The notes under the pieces are model-generated. The model was not told the DNA's origin and ran no database searches. It worked only from the letters and a program-made list of their open reading frames with translations. The position numbers and the translations under genes were made by a program. From assembly GCA_037176725.1 (NCBI GenBank), contig JAZBRS010000029.1, positions 120,685,001 to 120,749,000 on the forward strand: a stretch of 64,000 bases of DNA, read 5' to 3'. Shown piece after piece: positions 44,740-55,719 of this stretch; the stretch's first letter is position 1; each line of letters opens with the position of its first letter. Origin of the DNA: Posidonia oceanica (taxonomy: Eukaryota > Streptophyta > Magnoliopsida > Alismatales > Posidoniaceae).

Positions 44740-45801
44740 GTGCAAGGTACAGACCACCAGTCTTACCAGTTCCGGGACCTCTGTTACTTCCCAAAGGCGG
44801 TACTCCCACTGAAGTTTCGCATCCTGGTATTTGAAAAATATAATGGTAGAGGCTGTCCTATAGCACATCTGAAGGCGTACTACGGAGATCTCGCTCAGCT
44901 CCAGGCTGACGAGAGGTTGCTAATCCGCTTGTTCCAGAAAAGTCTAAGTGGCCCTGCGCTCAAGTGGTTCACCTCACTTGATATGGCCAACATCAAGATG
45001 TGGAACGACCTCAGCCAAGCATTCCTGGGACAATATTCCTTCAACCTGGACCTGGTTCCTAAGCGCGCGGACCTGGTCGCATTAAAGTAGAACCCCAGCG
45101 AGCTGTTCGGGGAGTATGTTGGCCACTGGCGTGCACTTGCTTCGCATGTTCGAGACGGACCCTCTGATGAGGAGTCCCTCGAGATTGTGATCGGGGGTGC
45201 GCAGCCCGCTGTCGGGGCTCTGCTTAGCATTCAACCTGTCACAACCTTCACTGTACTGATTCAGGCTGGCACCCGCATGGAAAGTTCGCTACGGAGTGGC
45301 AACTTCCCATCGCTCTCTACGTTTGCCAAGCAGGCCACCACCAGTGGCAACAGCAACAACACCAGTAGCAACAGTAGTGGTACCACCAGCAGCCAGCCCA
45401 AGAAGAAGGACTCTCCAAAACCTGCTGTTGCCTACGTCGACCCCGCGCCCATGCCTGTTTAGCTGGCGGTTCGGCCTCCCCCGAATCAAGTAGTATACGC
45501 ACCAGCACCTAGAGCACCTCCTACACCACAAATCACTACCACCGCCCAACCGGTGTATCCTACCGCATCAGTCCGGCAAGCACAGCCCCAGGGGCAAAGG
45601 CGACCACGGCATCAATTCACCCCACTGGTGGAGCCACTGAGCGCCGTCCTCCCCAAGGTTGCGACATTTTTGAGGTTTCCCGAGGCCCACCTGCTACCAA
45701 ATCCACTTCCGCATTGGCATAAGGTGCATCTTTTCTGTGACTTTCATCGAGCCATAGGGCACTCGACGAACAGTTGCCTCACTTTGCGGGATGCCATTTA
45801 G
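44740..45801 (+). pseudogene. Gag capsid and zinc-finger part of element E
   Basis: The capsid-like core begins near 44815 (FEKYNGRGCPIAHLKAYYGD) with LFQKSLSGPALKWFTSL further on. The CX2HX4HX4C finger is CDFHRAIGHSTNSC at about 45736. It aligns residue for residue with A. Stops at 45088, 45460 and 45799 break it. Confidence 0.85.
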
Positions 45802-46329
45802 AACCTGATCGAATCAGGAACGATTTCGATCCACACACATGAGGCACCTTCATCTGTTCCTTCATCAACATCAACCCCTGCACAAGCATTAGCACCCCCT
45901 CATCCCAATATCGTCCACCAGCCCCTCCCGAAGCATCCCAATTCGGAAGTTGCGGGGACCTCGAGAATCTATTCTCTCTCCCCCTCTGGGCCTGCTACGT
46001 CTGTGGTAGACCCCTCCGAGCTCATTCATGATGTCTCGGAGCCCTTTCCCCTCTCTCTGTATCGTGCGGCCATTGCTGGCTCTGAGTCGGGAGTCCATAT
46101 GATTTGACCGCGTGCCAGGCTGGGGCGCTCCGCCGCTCGCCCTACCATGCATCCTCAGGCCCCTGCCCCTGTACACCTTCAAGCCAGACCGCAGGCCCAA
46201 ACCCCAGCCTCCTATTTAGGTAGGCCCTCAGTCAGCCTGTTAGCTAGTTCTCAACCAGGGCCCCTAACAACCTACCAGCACTAGTACCCTTCGCCCTATC
46301 GCCCAGCCAACCCTCCGGTAGCCCCTCTT

Positions 46330-47682
46330 GTGCTCGCAGCACTAGCCCCTACAGTTATTGATTTAACCTGGGACCCCCATCGCGTGCCCTACAACTATGC
46401 CACGGAAACGTGCGTAGAAGTCACGCGATCGGGGAGGGTATACCAGCCCGCAGCACCGGTGGTATGGCCCAGCCGTCCAACACCCGCTGCACCTCCACTA
46501 GCAAGCCAGTCAGCAGCACCCCTACTTGTCAGCCAGCCCGCAGCACCCCCAGCATCAAGCCAACCCCTTGCACCTAGTCTGGTAGAGCCAACTCCCAAAG
46601 CATCCCCTCCTATCACCAGAAAGCCGCACCACAAAACCGACATTACCTCCCAGCTTAGGAGGGTTAAAGCCGATATTTTCATCTGGGACCTCATACATTC
46701 CTCTTCTGAACACTGTGAGGCTTTTCACCGAGTGTTCCAAGCTGCCCATGTGTCCCAAGCCATAGAACCTGCGGCCTTGGAAAGCATGGTTGGCATTATC
46801 GCGGAGCCTCAGATCATCTCTTTCACGAGCGATGAGCTGCCTCCGGCGGGGATTAATCATAACCAACCCTTGTTTGTCACGGTGCAATACAAAAACTTTC
46901 GCATTCCCCTATCGCTGGTTGATAACGGGTCAGGCCTTATTGTCTGTCCGTTGTGCACTGCAACCACGCTCGGATTCAAAGCTGAGGATATCACCCCGGC
47001 GATAAAGGGAATGACAGCTTTTGACAATACTCACCATGACGCTCTAGGGATTCTGATTATTCCTCTTATCATTGGCCCGATCACGTTCGATGTGGAGTTC
47101 TACATTGTTGATTTGGAGCCTAACTTTAACTTCCTGCTTGGGCGTCCTTGGCTGCACAAGCATCAGGTCATCCCCTCGACCCTCCACCGCATGATCAAGT
47201 TTCGCCATGGCGAGGATGTTATCATTGTAATGGCAGAAAACTTCGACAAGGAGCGGATCGAGGCAGTTGCGCCCATCTCTTCGCATACTATCCCCTTTGA
47301 CCCTAAACTTTCAGCTGCCTTGTATCGAGTTAATCGGTGTGAGCCGGTTAGCTTTGTACCTGATCTTGAACGTGTCAACTCCTTGGTCGTTCACAATAAC
47401 CCTTTCCGGATGGTCAAAAACGTCTATCATAGCTGGGGCTATGTCAAGGGAACACCGCTCGGGCGATATGGCCAGGGAATTGCTGAGCCGATCAGAGCAG
47501 CAGAGCGAAGAGATTCTGAAGGTCTTGGATATGACCTACAGTCCAGCAGAGACAAATGCATGCAGCCTACAGATCAGAGGATGGCTATCCCGCAGGACCT
47601 CACTAACTTCACCAGTGCAGGTATCCTGGATTCAAACAGCAGTGAAGCCCCAGCGCAGCAGGCGCCATGCCAAAGTTCTTAG
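46330..47682 (+). pseudogene. Protease-containing segment of element E, 450 codons open
   Basis: The longest stop-free piece of E. It holds the retropepsin-like domain with SLVDNGSGLIVCPL (catalytic Asp), GILIIPLIIGPITFDVEFYI and LLGRPWLHKHQ. The same order is seen in A. The open length is what remains between the TAGs at 46282 and 47680; it is not a separate gene. Confidence 0.85.
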
Positions 47683-49008
47683 CTGCCGGAGGAAGAATGG
47701 GTCTACATCGAGGACTACTACTCAGATGAGGAGGAGTCTGGCATAGTTGAGGTAGCTCCAACCAACAGCAAGGATCAGCTCAGCGTGACTGCGTCCCGGT
47801 CAGTTTGCTTGGCACTCACTAATGAAGCAGAAGAATTGGCAAACCCTGGGGCGGGGCTGACAGTTTCCCCTCTTCCTACAGCATCACCAAAGTCACTGAC
47901 AGTCGCAGCCACAGCACCAGAGTCAGAAGCACGCCCTCCAGCATTATCCAGCAGTCAACCTATGGTCAGAGCCGCACCAGCATGGAAATCACCTTCTTCG
48001 GCGGCACAATCAGTCGAATTAGGCGACAGCGTGACTCAACCCACATCAGTGATAGTGCCACAAGCAAGCCAAGTGGCTCTGTCAGGCACACCGCTGTCAA
48101 CCTCAGCAGATCTTGCTATGCGGAAGATTCTTGCCGTTGCTACCGGGAGACCACCATTGTCACCCACGGGCACCGGCGCTTCGTCCCCAAGCATGGAGGC
48201 CCAGCCTTTGGCCCCCTAGAAGAGCAGTTGTGCCTCCCCACTAGCAGCAGCAGTGATCCTGGCAGCATACCTAGCAACAGCGAAACAGATGCCCCAAGCA
48301 GCAGAAAGCCCAGCAGTCGAGCCAAGGCCAGCCGTAAGCCCGGCAGTCGCTTATTAGGTTGACTCACCCTCGGATGAGGAGACAGGAGTGGCTGTAGACG
48401 CTCAGATTGATTTCTCTATGGGAGACCTAGAGCAGTTATTCCAGGAGCAGCTCGCGTTGCTGGTGCAGGACGTGGTAGAGCATGAGACAGCACAGAAGAA
48501 GGGGAAGGCCGTGGCCACAGATCCCTCTATCATGGTCCTGGAGGAAGATCTAGTGCTCGAGGCACCCGTCAGATCAGATGAGCTGATCACCCTGCATCCA
48601 GGGGGTGAGTCTCGATGGTTTGTGCAGTGTATGCCACACTTAGACAATGCAGTAGGCGGCAGTACCCTGATCAGCTGCCAGCCCGATATATCCTTGGCAA
48701 GCACAGCAAAGCATGTAGAGGGAGCAATAGCACAGTAGATACCAGCAGCATCAGCACCGCAAGCAGCACCAGTAGCACCACAAGTGGCAACATTGGCACA
48801 ACATGCACCTGCAGCAGCACAACATGCACAAGCAGTAACACAGCAGGCACCAGCAGCACAGCAGCAAGCAATAGCACATGCAGCCCCCGCACAGCAAGCA
48901 GCAGCATAGTTAGCTTCAGTACGGCCAGCAGCAGAGTCAGAGCAAGCAGAGCCAGCTGAGGAGCTTGCCAGGACAGAGGTCACACACCGAGGGTATAAAA
49001 ACACTCAG

Positions 49009-50646
49009 GTGAGCATGACCATCCTGAAGCGTCACCAGGGCCAAGCAGTGGAACACCTGCATTCCTTCGATATCTCAGACCCCACCTTTGAGAAGGAGAT
49101 CCTCTCGAAGCTTATTGCATATGGAGAGGAGGATGATGCAGGCGAATATGAGAATGATGTACCATCGCCTGAGTTCCGGTCCCATGACAACGATCCAGAA
49201 GGCCCCAACCTCCATGTCGAGGAGGAGACAGAGGTTGTCAACAGTGGCACAGCAGAAGAAGTCAGAGAGGTCCGCATTAGTGCCCTTCTGTCGCCCCAGG
49301 CTAGAGCAGAATTCATCGCATTCTTGAAGGAGTATGCGGATTTCTTTGCCTGGAGCTACGAGGATATGGTTGGCCTCGACATTGAGATAGTTGTGCACAA
49401 CCTACCTTTGGACGCAGATGCAAGGCCAATAAAGCAGAAGTTAAGGCAATGGCGACTGCAGTGGCTACTCATGATCAAGGAGGAGATCATGAAGCAGCAC
49501 AATGTTAACTTCCTCAAGGTCGTCCTTTACCCTGAGTGGCTTGCCAACGTCGTGCCAATGCCTAAGAAGGACGGACGAGTCCGCATGTGCATCGACTATC
49601 GGGACCTGAATAAGGCAAGTCCCAAGGATGATTTCCCCCTACCGCACATTGACATCCTAATCGATAACACTGCAAGGCACAAAATGCTTTCTTTCATGGA
49701 TGGCTTCTCTGGATATAATCATATTAGAATGGCAGAAGAGGATATGGAGAAAACATCATTCATCACCCCTTGGGGTGTCTTCTGCTACTAAGTTATGCCA
49801 TTTGTGCTGAAAAATGCTGGCGCAACCTATCAGAGGGCCATGACTGCACTTTTCCACGACCTCATGCATCAAGAAGTTGAGGTATACGTGGATGATATGA
49901 TTGCCAAGACCAAAGAGCCTGAGGATCACCTTGCCTGCTTAAGGAAGCTCTTTGACCGCTTGCGAAAGTACAAGCTGCGCCTTAACCCCAGTAAATGCGT
50001 ATTTGGGGTATCTTCTGGCAAGCTCCTGGGCTACATTGTTAGCCAGAGAGGGATTGAAGTGGACCCAATGAAAGCAAAAGCCATCGTGGACATGCCACCC
50101 CCTAGGACAAAGAAAGAAGTTTGAGGCCTGCTCGGACGCCTGCAGTATATCAGTCGGTTCATTGTGCAGCTCATGCCTATATGCGAACCGATCTTCAAGC
50201 TCTTGAAGAAGAATGCACAGATTGACTGGAGCGAGGAGTGCCAAGCTGCTTTTGACAAGATCAAGTAGCTTCTGACCAAGCCTCCTGTGTTAGTCCCACC
50301 CACGTCGGGGAGACCTCTGCTTCTCTACCTCTCTACCATGCAACATTCCATGGGCACCGTCTTACGCTAGCATGATGAATCTGGTAGAAAAGAGCATGCA
50401 ATTTATTACCTAAGCAAGAAATTCAATGATTGCGAAGCCAGGTATAGCACAATGGAGAAGACCTGCTTATCCCTCTTCTGGGTTGCATAGAAGCTGAGGC
50501 ACTACATGATGGCATATCCAGTCCGGCTTCTATGCCGATCTGACCCCATCAAGTTCCTCTTCCAGAAGCCAGCAATGGTAGGCAGATGTGTTAAGTGGCA
50601 GGTACTGTTGTCTTAGTACGACATCACCTTTGTCACACAGCGAGTC
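49009..50646 (+). pseudogene. Reverse transcriptase and Ty3-type RNase H of element E
   Basis: RT motifs in order: VPMPKKDGRVRMCIDYRDLN (about 49552), FMDGFSGYNHI, and the catalytic YVDDM at 49885-49899. RNase H follows with YYLSKKFNDCEARYSTMEK. Stops: TAA 49789 (YQVMPF expected), TGA 50122, TAG 50266, 50368, 50488 and 50614. Confidence 0.9.
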
Positions 50647-51200
50647 ATGAAGGGCCAAGCCATGGTAGATCACCTTGCAGACTTTCCTTTGCCTGAATAC
50701 AAGCCTCTCCAGACGCAGTTCCCGGATGAGGATATCCTCTTTGCAATGGAAGACTCTGAGGAGGACCCAGAAGACTTAGACCATTGGCAGTTGCACTTTG
50801 ATGGCACTGTCAACAAGAAGGGTCGAGGCATTGGCATGGTGCTGACCACGCCGTAGGGGCAGATGATCCCCTTTGCAAGGAAGCTGACCTTCAAATGCAC
50901 TAATAATGAAGCAGAATATGAAGCATGCATTCTGGGATTGAAGGTCGCGCTCGAGCATGAGGCGCAGAAGCTGCATGTGCACAGCGGTGCCATGCTAGTG
51001 ATTTCCCAAGTGAATGGCGATTGGAGAACAAAGGATCCAAAGTTAGTGCCATATCACGAACACCTGCTGAAGCTGATCGAACAATTTGCAAGCATCCGCT
51101 TCTCGTACATGAACAGGGCAAGGAACGCATATGCAGATGCATTGGCAACCTTGGCGTCCTGGCTCAGTATACCTAAAGACCGAGCAGTGGATGTATCAGT
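50647..51200 (+). pseudogene. Second (archaeal-type) RNase H of element E
   Basis: LHFDGTVNKKGRGIG, NNEAEYEACILGLKVAL and NAYADALATLAS show the RNase H acidic positions, except that the Asp expected in GDS/HSD reads as Gly-Ala (HSGAM). The domain lies between the Ty3-type RNase H and integrase, as in Tat elements. TAG at 50854. Confidence 0.75.
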
Positions 51201-52509
51201 CACATGCGTGGAGCAGCCTGCACACTACATGAGCATAGAGGAGGCGGATCTGGTAGAAGAGCAGCCTTGGTATTGTGATATCAAAGCCTTCCTAGAGTCT
51301 GGCAACCACCCGCCTGGCACCTCAGCAGCAGATAGAAGAACTTTGGCGCGTCTGGCATCAAAGTATGTATTAAGGGTAGGGCAGCTATATAGAAGATCAT
51401 ACAGTCAGATGCTCCTACGCTGCTTGAGCAAGCAAGAAGCCGACACACTTATACTCCAAGTTCATGCAAGGACTTCTGGTCCGCATATGAATGGTGTGCT
51501 GCTGGCCAAGAAAATCATGTTGCAAGGCTACTTCTGGTCAACCATGGAGGCAGACTGCTGCCAGTTTGTGCGTAGATGCCACAACTACCAAATCCATGGT
51601 AATCTTATGTACACTCCCCCACAGGAATTGCATAGCATGTCCGTGCCATGGCCTTTCTCCACCTGGGGGATTGATGTCATCGGCGCTATATACCTTGCTG
51701 CATCAAATGGTCATCGCTTCATCTTGGTGGCGATAGACTATTTCACTAAGTGGGTCGAAGCAGCCTCCTACAAGGCGGTCACTGCTGCGGTGACAGAGAG
51801 GTTTATCAGAAATAACATTGTCACTCGATATGGGGTCCCGCATGCAATCATCTCTAACAATGGCTCCAAATTTATTGCAAAGAGGATCGAGGAATACCTG
51901 CAGAAGCACTAGATCAAGCATCATAGATCCTCTCCATACCGGCCACAGATGAATGGAGCAGTGGAGTCTGCCAATAAAAACATTGTGAAAATAATGAAGA
52001 AGATGGTAGAAACCCACAAAGACTGGCACGACAAGCTCCCGTACGCACTCTGAGCGTACAGGACATCAGTGTGGACCTCGACAGGGGCCACCCCGTACTT
52101 GCTGGCGTACGGCATGGAGGCAGTGCTGCCTGTCAAAGTAGAGATCCCTTCGCTGCGAGTCCTGTGAGAAGCAGAGCTGGAAGAAGTAGAATGGGTTGAG
52201 GACCGCTGCGCCCAGCTCAACCTAATTGACGAGCGCAGATTGCAAGCAATGCACAACGCTCGCTGCTACCAGAAGTGGATGGCAAGAGCATACCTAAAAA
52301 AGGTGCAGCCCAGGAGCTTTCAGCCAGGTGACCTCGTCTTGCGAGCCATCCACCTGCCAGACGGTCGAGGCAAATTCCGACCCAACTGGCATGGCCCCTT
52401 TGTGGTCAAGCAGGCATTCTAAGGCGGTGCAGCAATTCTTGAGGACATGGACCAGACTGGGTAGTCAGAGCCGGTCAACGCATGCTACCTCAAGAAGTAC
52501 TATCTGTAG
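51201..52509 (+). pseudogene. Integrase of element E, catalytic residues lost
   Basis: The zinc finger reads RCHNYQIHG, with Tyr where B has the second Cys. The first catalytic Asp is present (WGIDVIGAI), the second is Asn (IISNNGSKF, codon 51856-51858), and the Glu is kept (GAVESANKN). Stops: 51910, 52051, 52165, 52420, 52462. The C-terminal half includes a chromatin-side basic region ending NACYLKKYYL. Confidence 0.88.
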
Positions 52510-54035
52510 ACCAGCCCCTGCCTTGCAGAGCGTTCTCTCCCATCCCGTCCTTTGCATCCTCTTTTCGTCCTGTATATCTTCCTGCATTCCAATCTCGTCC
52601 CTTGCATTCTCGCTCTCTCTGCATATATCTTCGCATTTCTACCTCTTTCAGCATATCTTAAGCAAAAATCAAAAATTCCCAGCAAAAATCATGCATTGCA
52701 TCTGGCCCGATGATGAAATCAGATATGCTTGCCTGCTATGGAAGGAGTCTACCCTGCCTCACCTGACACTACTTAGGCGTCTTAGCTAGTGAGGGAGCTA
52801 CCTTTCCAATGAGAATAGGCAAAATAACCAAACCCCTTAGGACTTGCGCCTCCTGAGGGAGATAAAATGCTATGGTGTGAGCAAATATGAGCCATAAAAG
52901 AATATGTCTGAGCATGGGCATAAAAGAAAAGGTAAATAGAAGGCGAAGGCAGAAGCAGGCCCTAGAGATAGAGGCGTGTAGCATGACCCTGTCCCTCTGA
53001 ATTACATCGGAGATGGTCCCCCCTTTTGCACTTGGGAGCCTCAAACCCACCTTAAAACCCAAGCGCCCATTACCTCTAAACCAGGGATGGCAGAAGCTTG
53101 CAAAAAAAAAGGGAAAAAAGAGCAAAGAAAAAGCAACAAAAAAGAAAGCAAAAAAAGAAGGAAAAAAAAAAGAAAGAAGCAAAAAAAGAGCAAAGACAAA
53201 AGGCAACTCCAAAAAGAAAAAGCACGCAGTGCAATCCCATCCCTTACCTATCTTAGTGATGAGCAAAAGTTTGCGCCCGGGGAATCCACAAACCCTGCAA
53301 AGCCTTTGAACCTAGCAAGGCCTAGCGAGCAGCTTCCCAGCTTCAACCGGGTGCCCATTGCTTGCAAGTTAGGGATAGGGGAAACCTACATGCCTATGAG
53401 GGAGCAAAAAGAAGCAAAAAGAGTAGGTGTAGGTCCTTGGGAGATTGGTCCGGAGCCTGCCCTCACCACCCACCACCCACGCACTGCAAATAACCCTTTC
53501 CTGAGCGCCACTAGCAAGTTAAGAGCTTGAGTAGAGTCCAGTGAACCAAGGATCCCTCTCTTCCTCTACAGTAGGCACAAAGCACTCCATATGCTGAGGG
53601 CTACAGCATATAAGCAAAAATCATATATACATTTACAGCATCTACCATAAATCATGCACATAGCCAGGCATACCAAGCATGAATCATGCATGCATGCATA
53701 GCATAAGTCCTTCCTTTCCTTCTATCTTCTCGCTCTGCAAAACTTGGTTCGGCATTGAGATAGTACTTCTATCAAGAATGCGTCAACCGTCTTCAAGCTG
53801 CACTGGTCCAGAGCTCCGACCAACCACTTGCCCCAGCAGAGCTGCCCTTGTCTGAATGTGCTTAATATCTGCACTCTGAATGCTAACTGTTAAACTTGCT
53901 AAACTGCTTTGCTAGCTTTGAAATCTGCATCTTTACCAGCCAGTGGTTGTATGCTTATACCTGATTTGATGAACCGCAACTCTGATTACAGGTACTTGAG
54001 ATTTCTGCACCAGCAGCCTACATTTTCCTTGCACG
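52510..54035 (+). other. Region between pol and the cargo gene of E, no gene
   Basis: I see no coding signal. An A-rich stretch at 53100-53230 gives spurious lysine-rich frames. The rest is non-repetitive by eye. Confidence 0.5.
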
Positions 54036-55179
54036 ATGGGTTATCCAACTCTGGTCACTCCCATGCACTGCTCAGATGCCCTGCGAGAATGGGTTGGCAA
54101 ACTCACTGAAGCCGATCGCGAGAAGCTACGCACATGGGGTATCCCTTCCAAGCTTCTGAAGGCAACAGACGTTGAAGTGAGCCGGCATCACCTATGCACT
54201 GCAGCAAGGTTCTGGAAGAAGTGCGCTGGATCTGCGGCTTCTCCAAGATCATGGGACCTCCAATCTTCATGAGGCATGATGGATACACTACGGTTTTGAG
54301 CCAGCTGACTGGGCTCTCTGCTAAAGGCTGCCAGCAAAGACTAATCTGCACCAGCAGGCCCATGCCCCTGCTTCGCCTAGCATATTTTGATGCAGTTATG
54401 GAAAGGCGCGTTGAACTCGGAGACGAGCTGTGGCTTCGGGGATTCGTCACCTGCTTTCTAGGCGAACTGATCTTCACGCATGGCAGGATGACAGTTGCAA
54501 TCGAGATTGCTGAGATTGCACTTGCAGTAGCCGGCAGATCGACCTGGCACCAGTCGTCCTTACAGAAACATACCGCAGGCTGGACCGCGTCGTACATCGC
54601 TGCCGCTAGTTCCACAGTTGCGGAGTACTAGTGCAGATCTAGCTAGCTGCACACCTGGAGATGGACCTCCTGCACCCTCAGAGGCATGCCATTGAAACCT
54701 ACTGCAGCAATGGTCATGCAAGAACTATCAAGAGCATGCCAGAAGAGTATCAGAAGCTATCTGAGTTGACGGATGACGCAGTGACTTGGCGAATCATCCC
54801 TTCTACAGCAGAGCCCTTCACCGTCTTCTTCGATGCTCGCGATATGCAGCTCGTGGTGCTGCTAGGATTCATCGGGGGTGTGGAATACCACCCTATCCGG
54901 GTCATGCGGTAGTTTGGCTTCCGGTAGGGCGCCTTCATTGATAGCACCACGCCCAGACTCATGCAGACTTACCCGCTCAGTATAACAGCATCCACAACAG
55001 TGCTAGCAGACCTGATGCGGCACGGGGTCAAGTCTACAGACATTGTAGCTGTGAAGGGCTCAGGATCTACTTCTGAGTATGTCACTAAGGTGCAGGGACT
55101 CTGGCCCCTCAACGAGATTCCTCCTGGTGCCCCTCAGTTCCCTGACTCCTGCCAAGCAAAGAAGGCCCGACATAACTAG
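54036..55179 (+). pseudogene. DUF7745/PMD-like gene in sense, downstream of E pol
   Basis: Three frames join into one protein pattern: 54036 to about 54225 (REWVGKLTEADREKLRTWGI.. VEVSRHHLCTAARFW), about 54225-54545 (GPPIFMRHDGY.., ELGDELWLRGFVTCFLGELIF), and 54545-55179 (TETYRRLDRVVH.., VTWRIIPSTAEPFTVFF, VVLLGFIGGVEYHPIRVMR). The ARFW block, the 'LTETYR..' block and the final 'VEYHPIRVMR..FGFR' block occur in this order in plant DUF7745/PMD proteins. Two frameshifts and several TAGs make it a pseudogene. It has the same orientation as pol, in the place where envelope genes sit in other elements, whereas in B and C the related genes are antisense. Confidence 0.6.
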
Positions 55180-55635
55180 GCGTCTATGCAGTTGTTTGCT
55201 TGTATAGCTTTTCTTGAATCATGCTGTATCTTTTTGGCCTGTCAGAGGCGTGTAACCAGTGATTCACTCAATACAAGGACGTTTCACGCCATTTGTTTGT
55301 GTTGCATGCCTTGCCTATTGCATATCTCTTCCTGCCAAGTTGTTACAGGACCTGCATCAAGCACTTCAGAGCTTTAGCCCATGCAAGCAGCCTAAAGCAG
55401 CCCCGCAAGAGATCTAGAGCAGTACTCCCGCAAGCACCATGCAATCTGCAGCCTCAGTAGAGATTTGTAGCAAAGCTCCCCCTGTAGTCAACATGCACGT
55501 AAGAACCTCTGCAGATCCATGCATCGCCATAGCCACATTTGCCTAGGTCGCTCTGGGCTGGCATCCTTAACTGCTCGCTTGGCAAACGCGTTAGTTTTGT
55601 CTGCTTTTTTTCCTTACTTTTGATAGTAGGGATGC

Positions 55636-55690
55636 TCCGGCTGTCCCCTGGTATCATCCTTGATACCAGGGGCATCTTTTTAGCTGCTCT
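55636..55690 (+). other. Conserved 3' UTR hairpin of E
   Basis: CCCCTGGTATCA, a 4-base loop and TGATACCAGGGG form a perfect 12-bp stem, followed by CATCTTTTT. A weaker copy in element D (35426-35462) keeps loop position and flanks. It starts the satellite-bearing 3' UTR. Confidence 0.8.
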
Positions 55691-55719
55691 CTAGTATCGC
55701 TCTCTCCTTTCTTTTCCTG

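Larger units (their letters stand above)
43756..52509 (+). pseudogene. Element E gag-pol polyprotein, one frame with 28 in-frame stops
   Basis: From ATG 43756 to the natural TAG 52507-52509 (after LKKYYL) the whole 2,917-codon frame is kept with no frameshift. Internal stops start at 43762, 43900, 44143, 44161, 44230, 44737, 45088, 45460, 45799, 46105, 46282, 47680, 48217, 48355, 48736, 48907, 49789, 50122, 50266, 50368, 50488, 50614, 50854, 51910, 52051, 52165, 52420 and 52462: 19 TAG, 6 TGA, 3 TAA. Where A can be aligned, many are CAG to TAG or CGA to TGA. Order: gag, zinc finger, protease, long linker, reverse transcriptase, RNase H, second RNase H, integrase. The copy cannot produce its proteins. 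Confidence 0.9.

Noticed and set aside
53013..53530. Lysine-rich open frames
   Set aside because: They arise from an A-rich low-complexity tract, with no domain.
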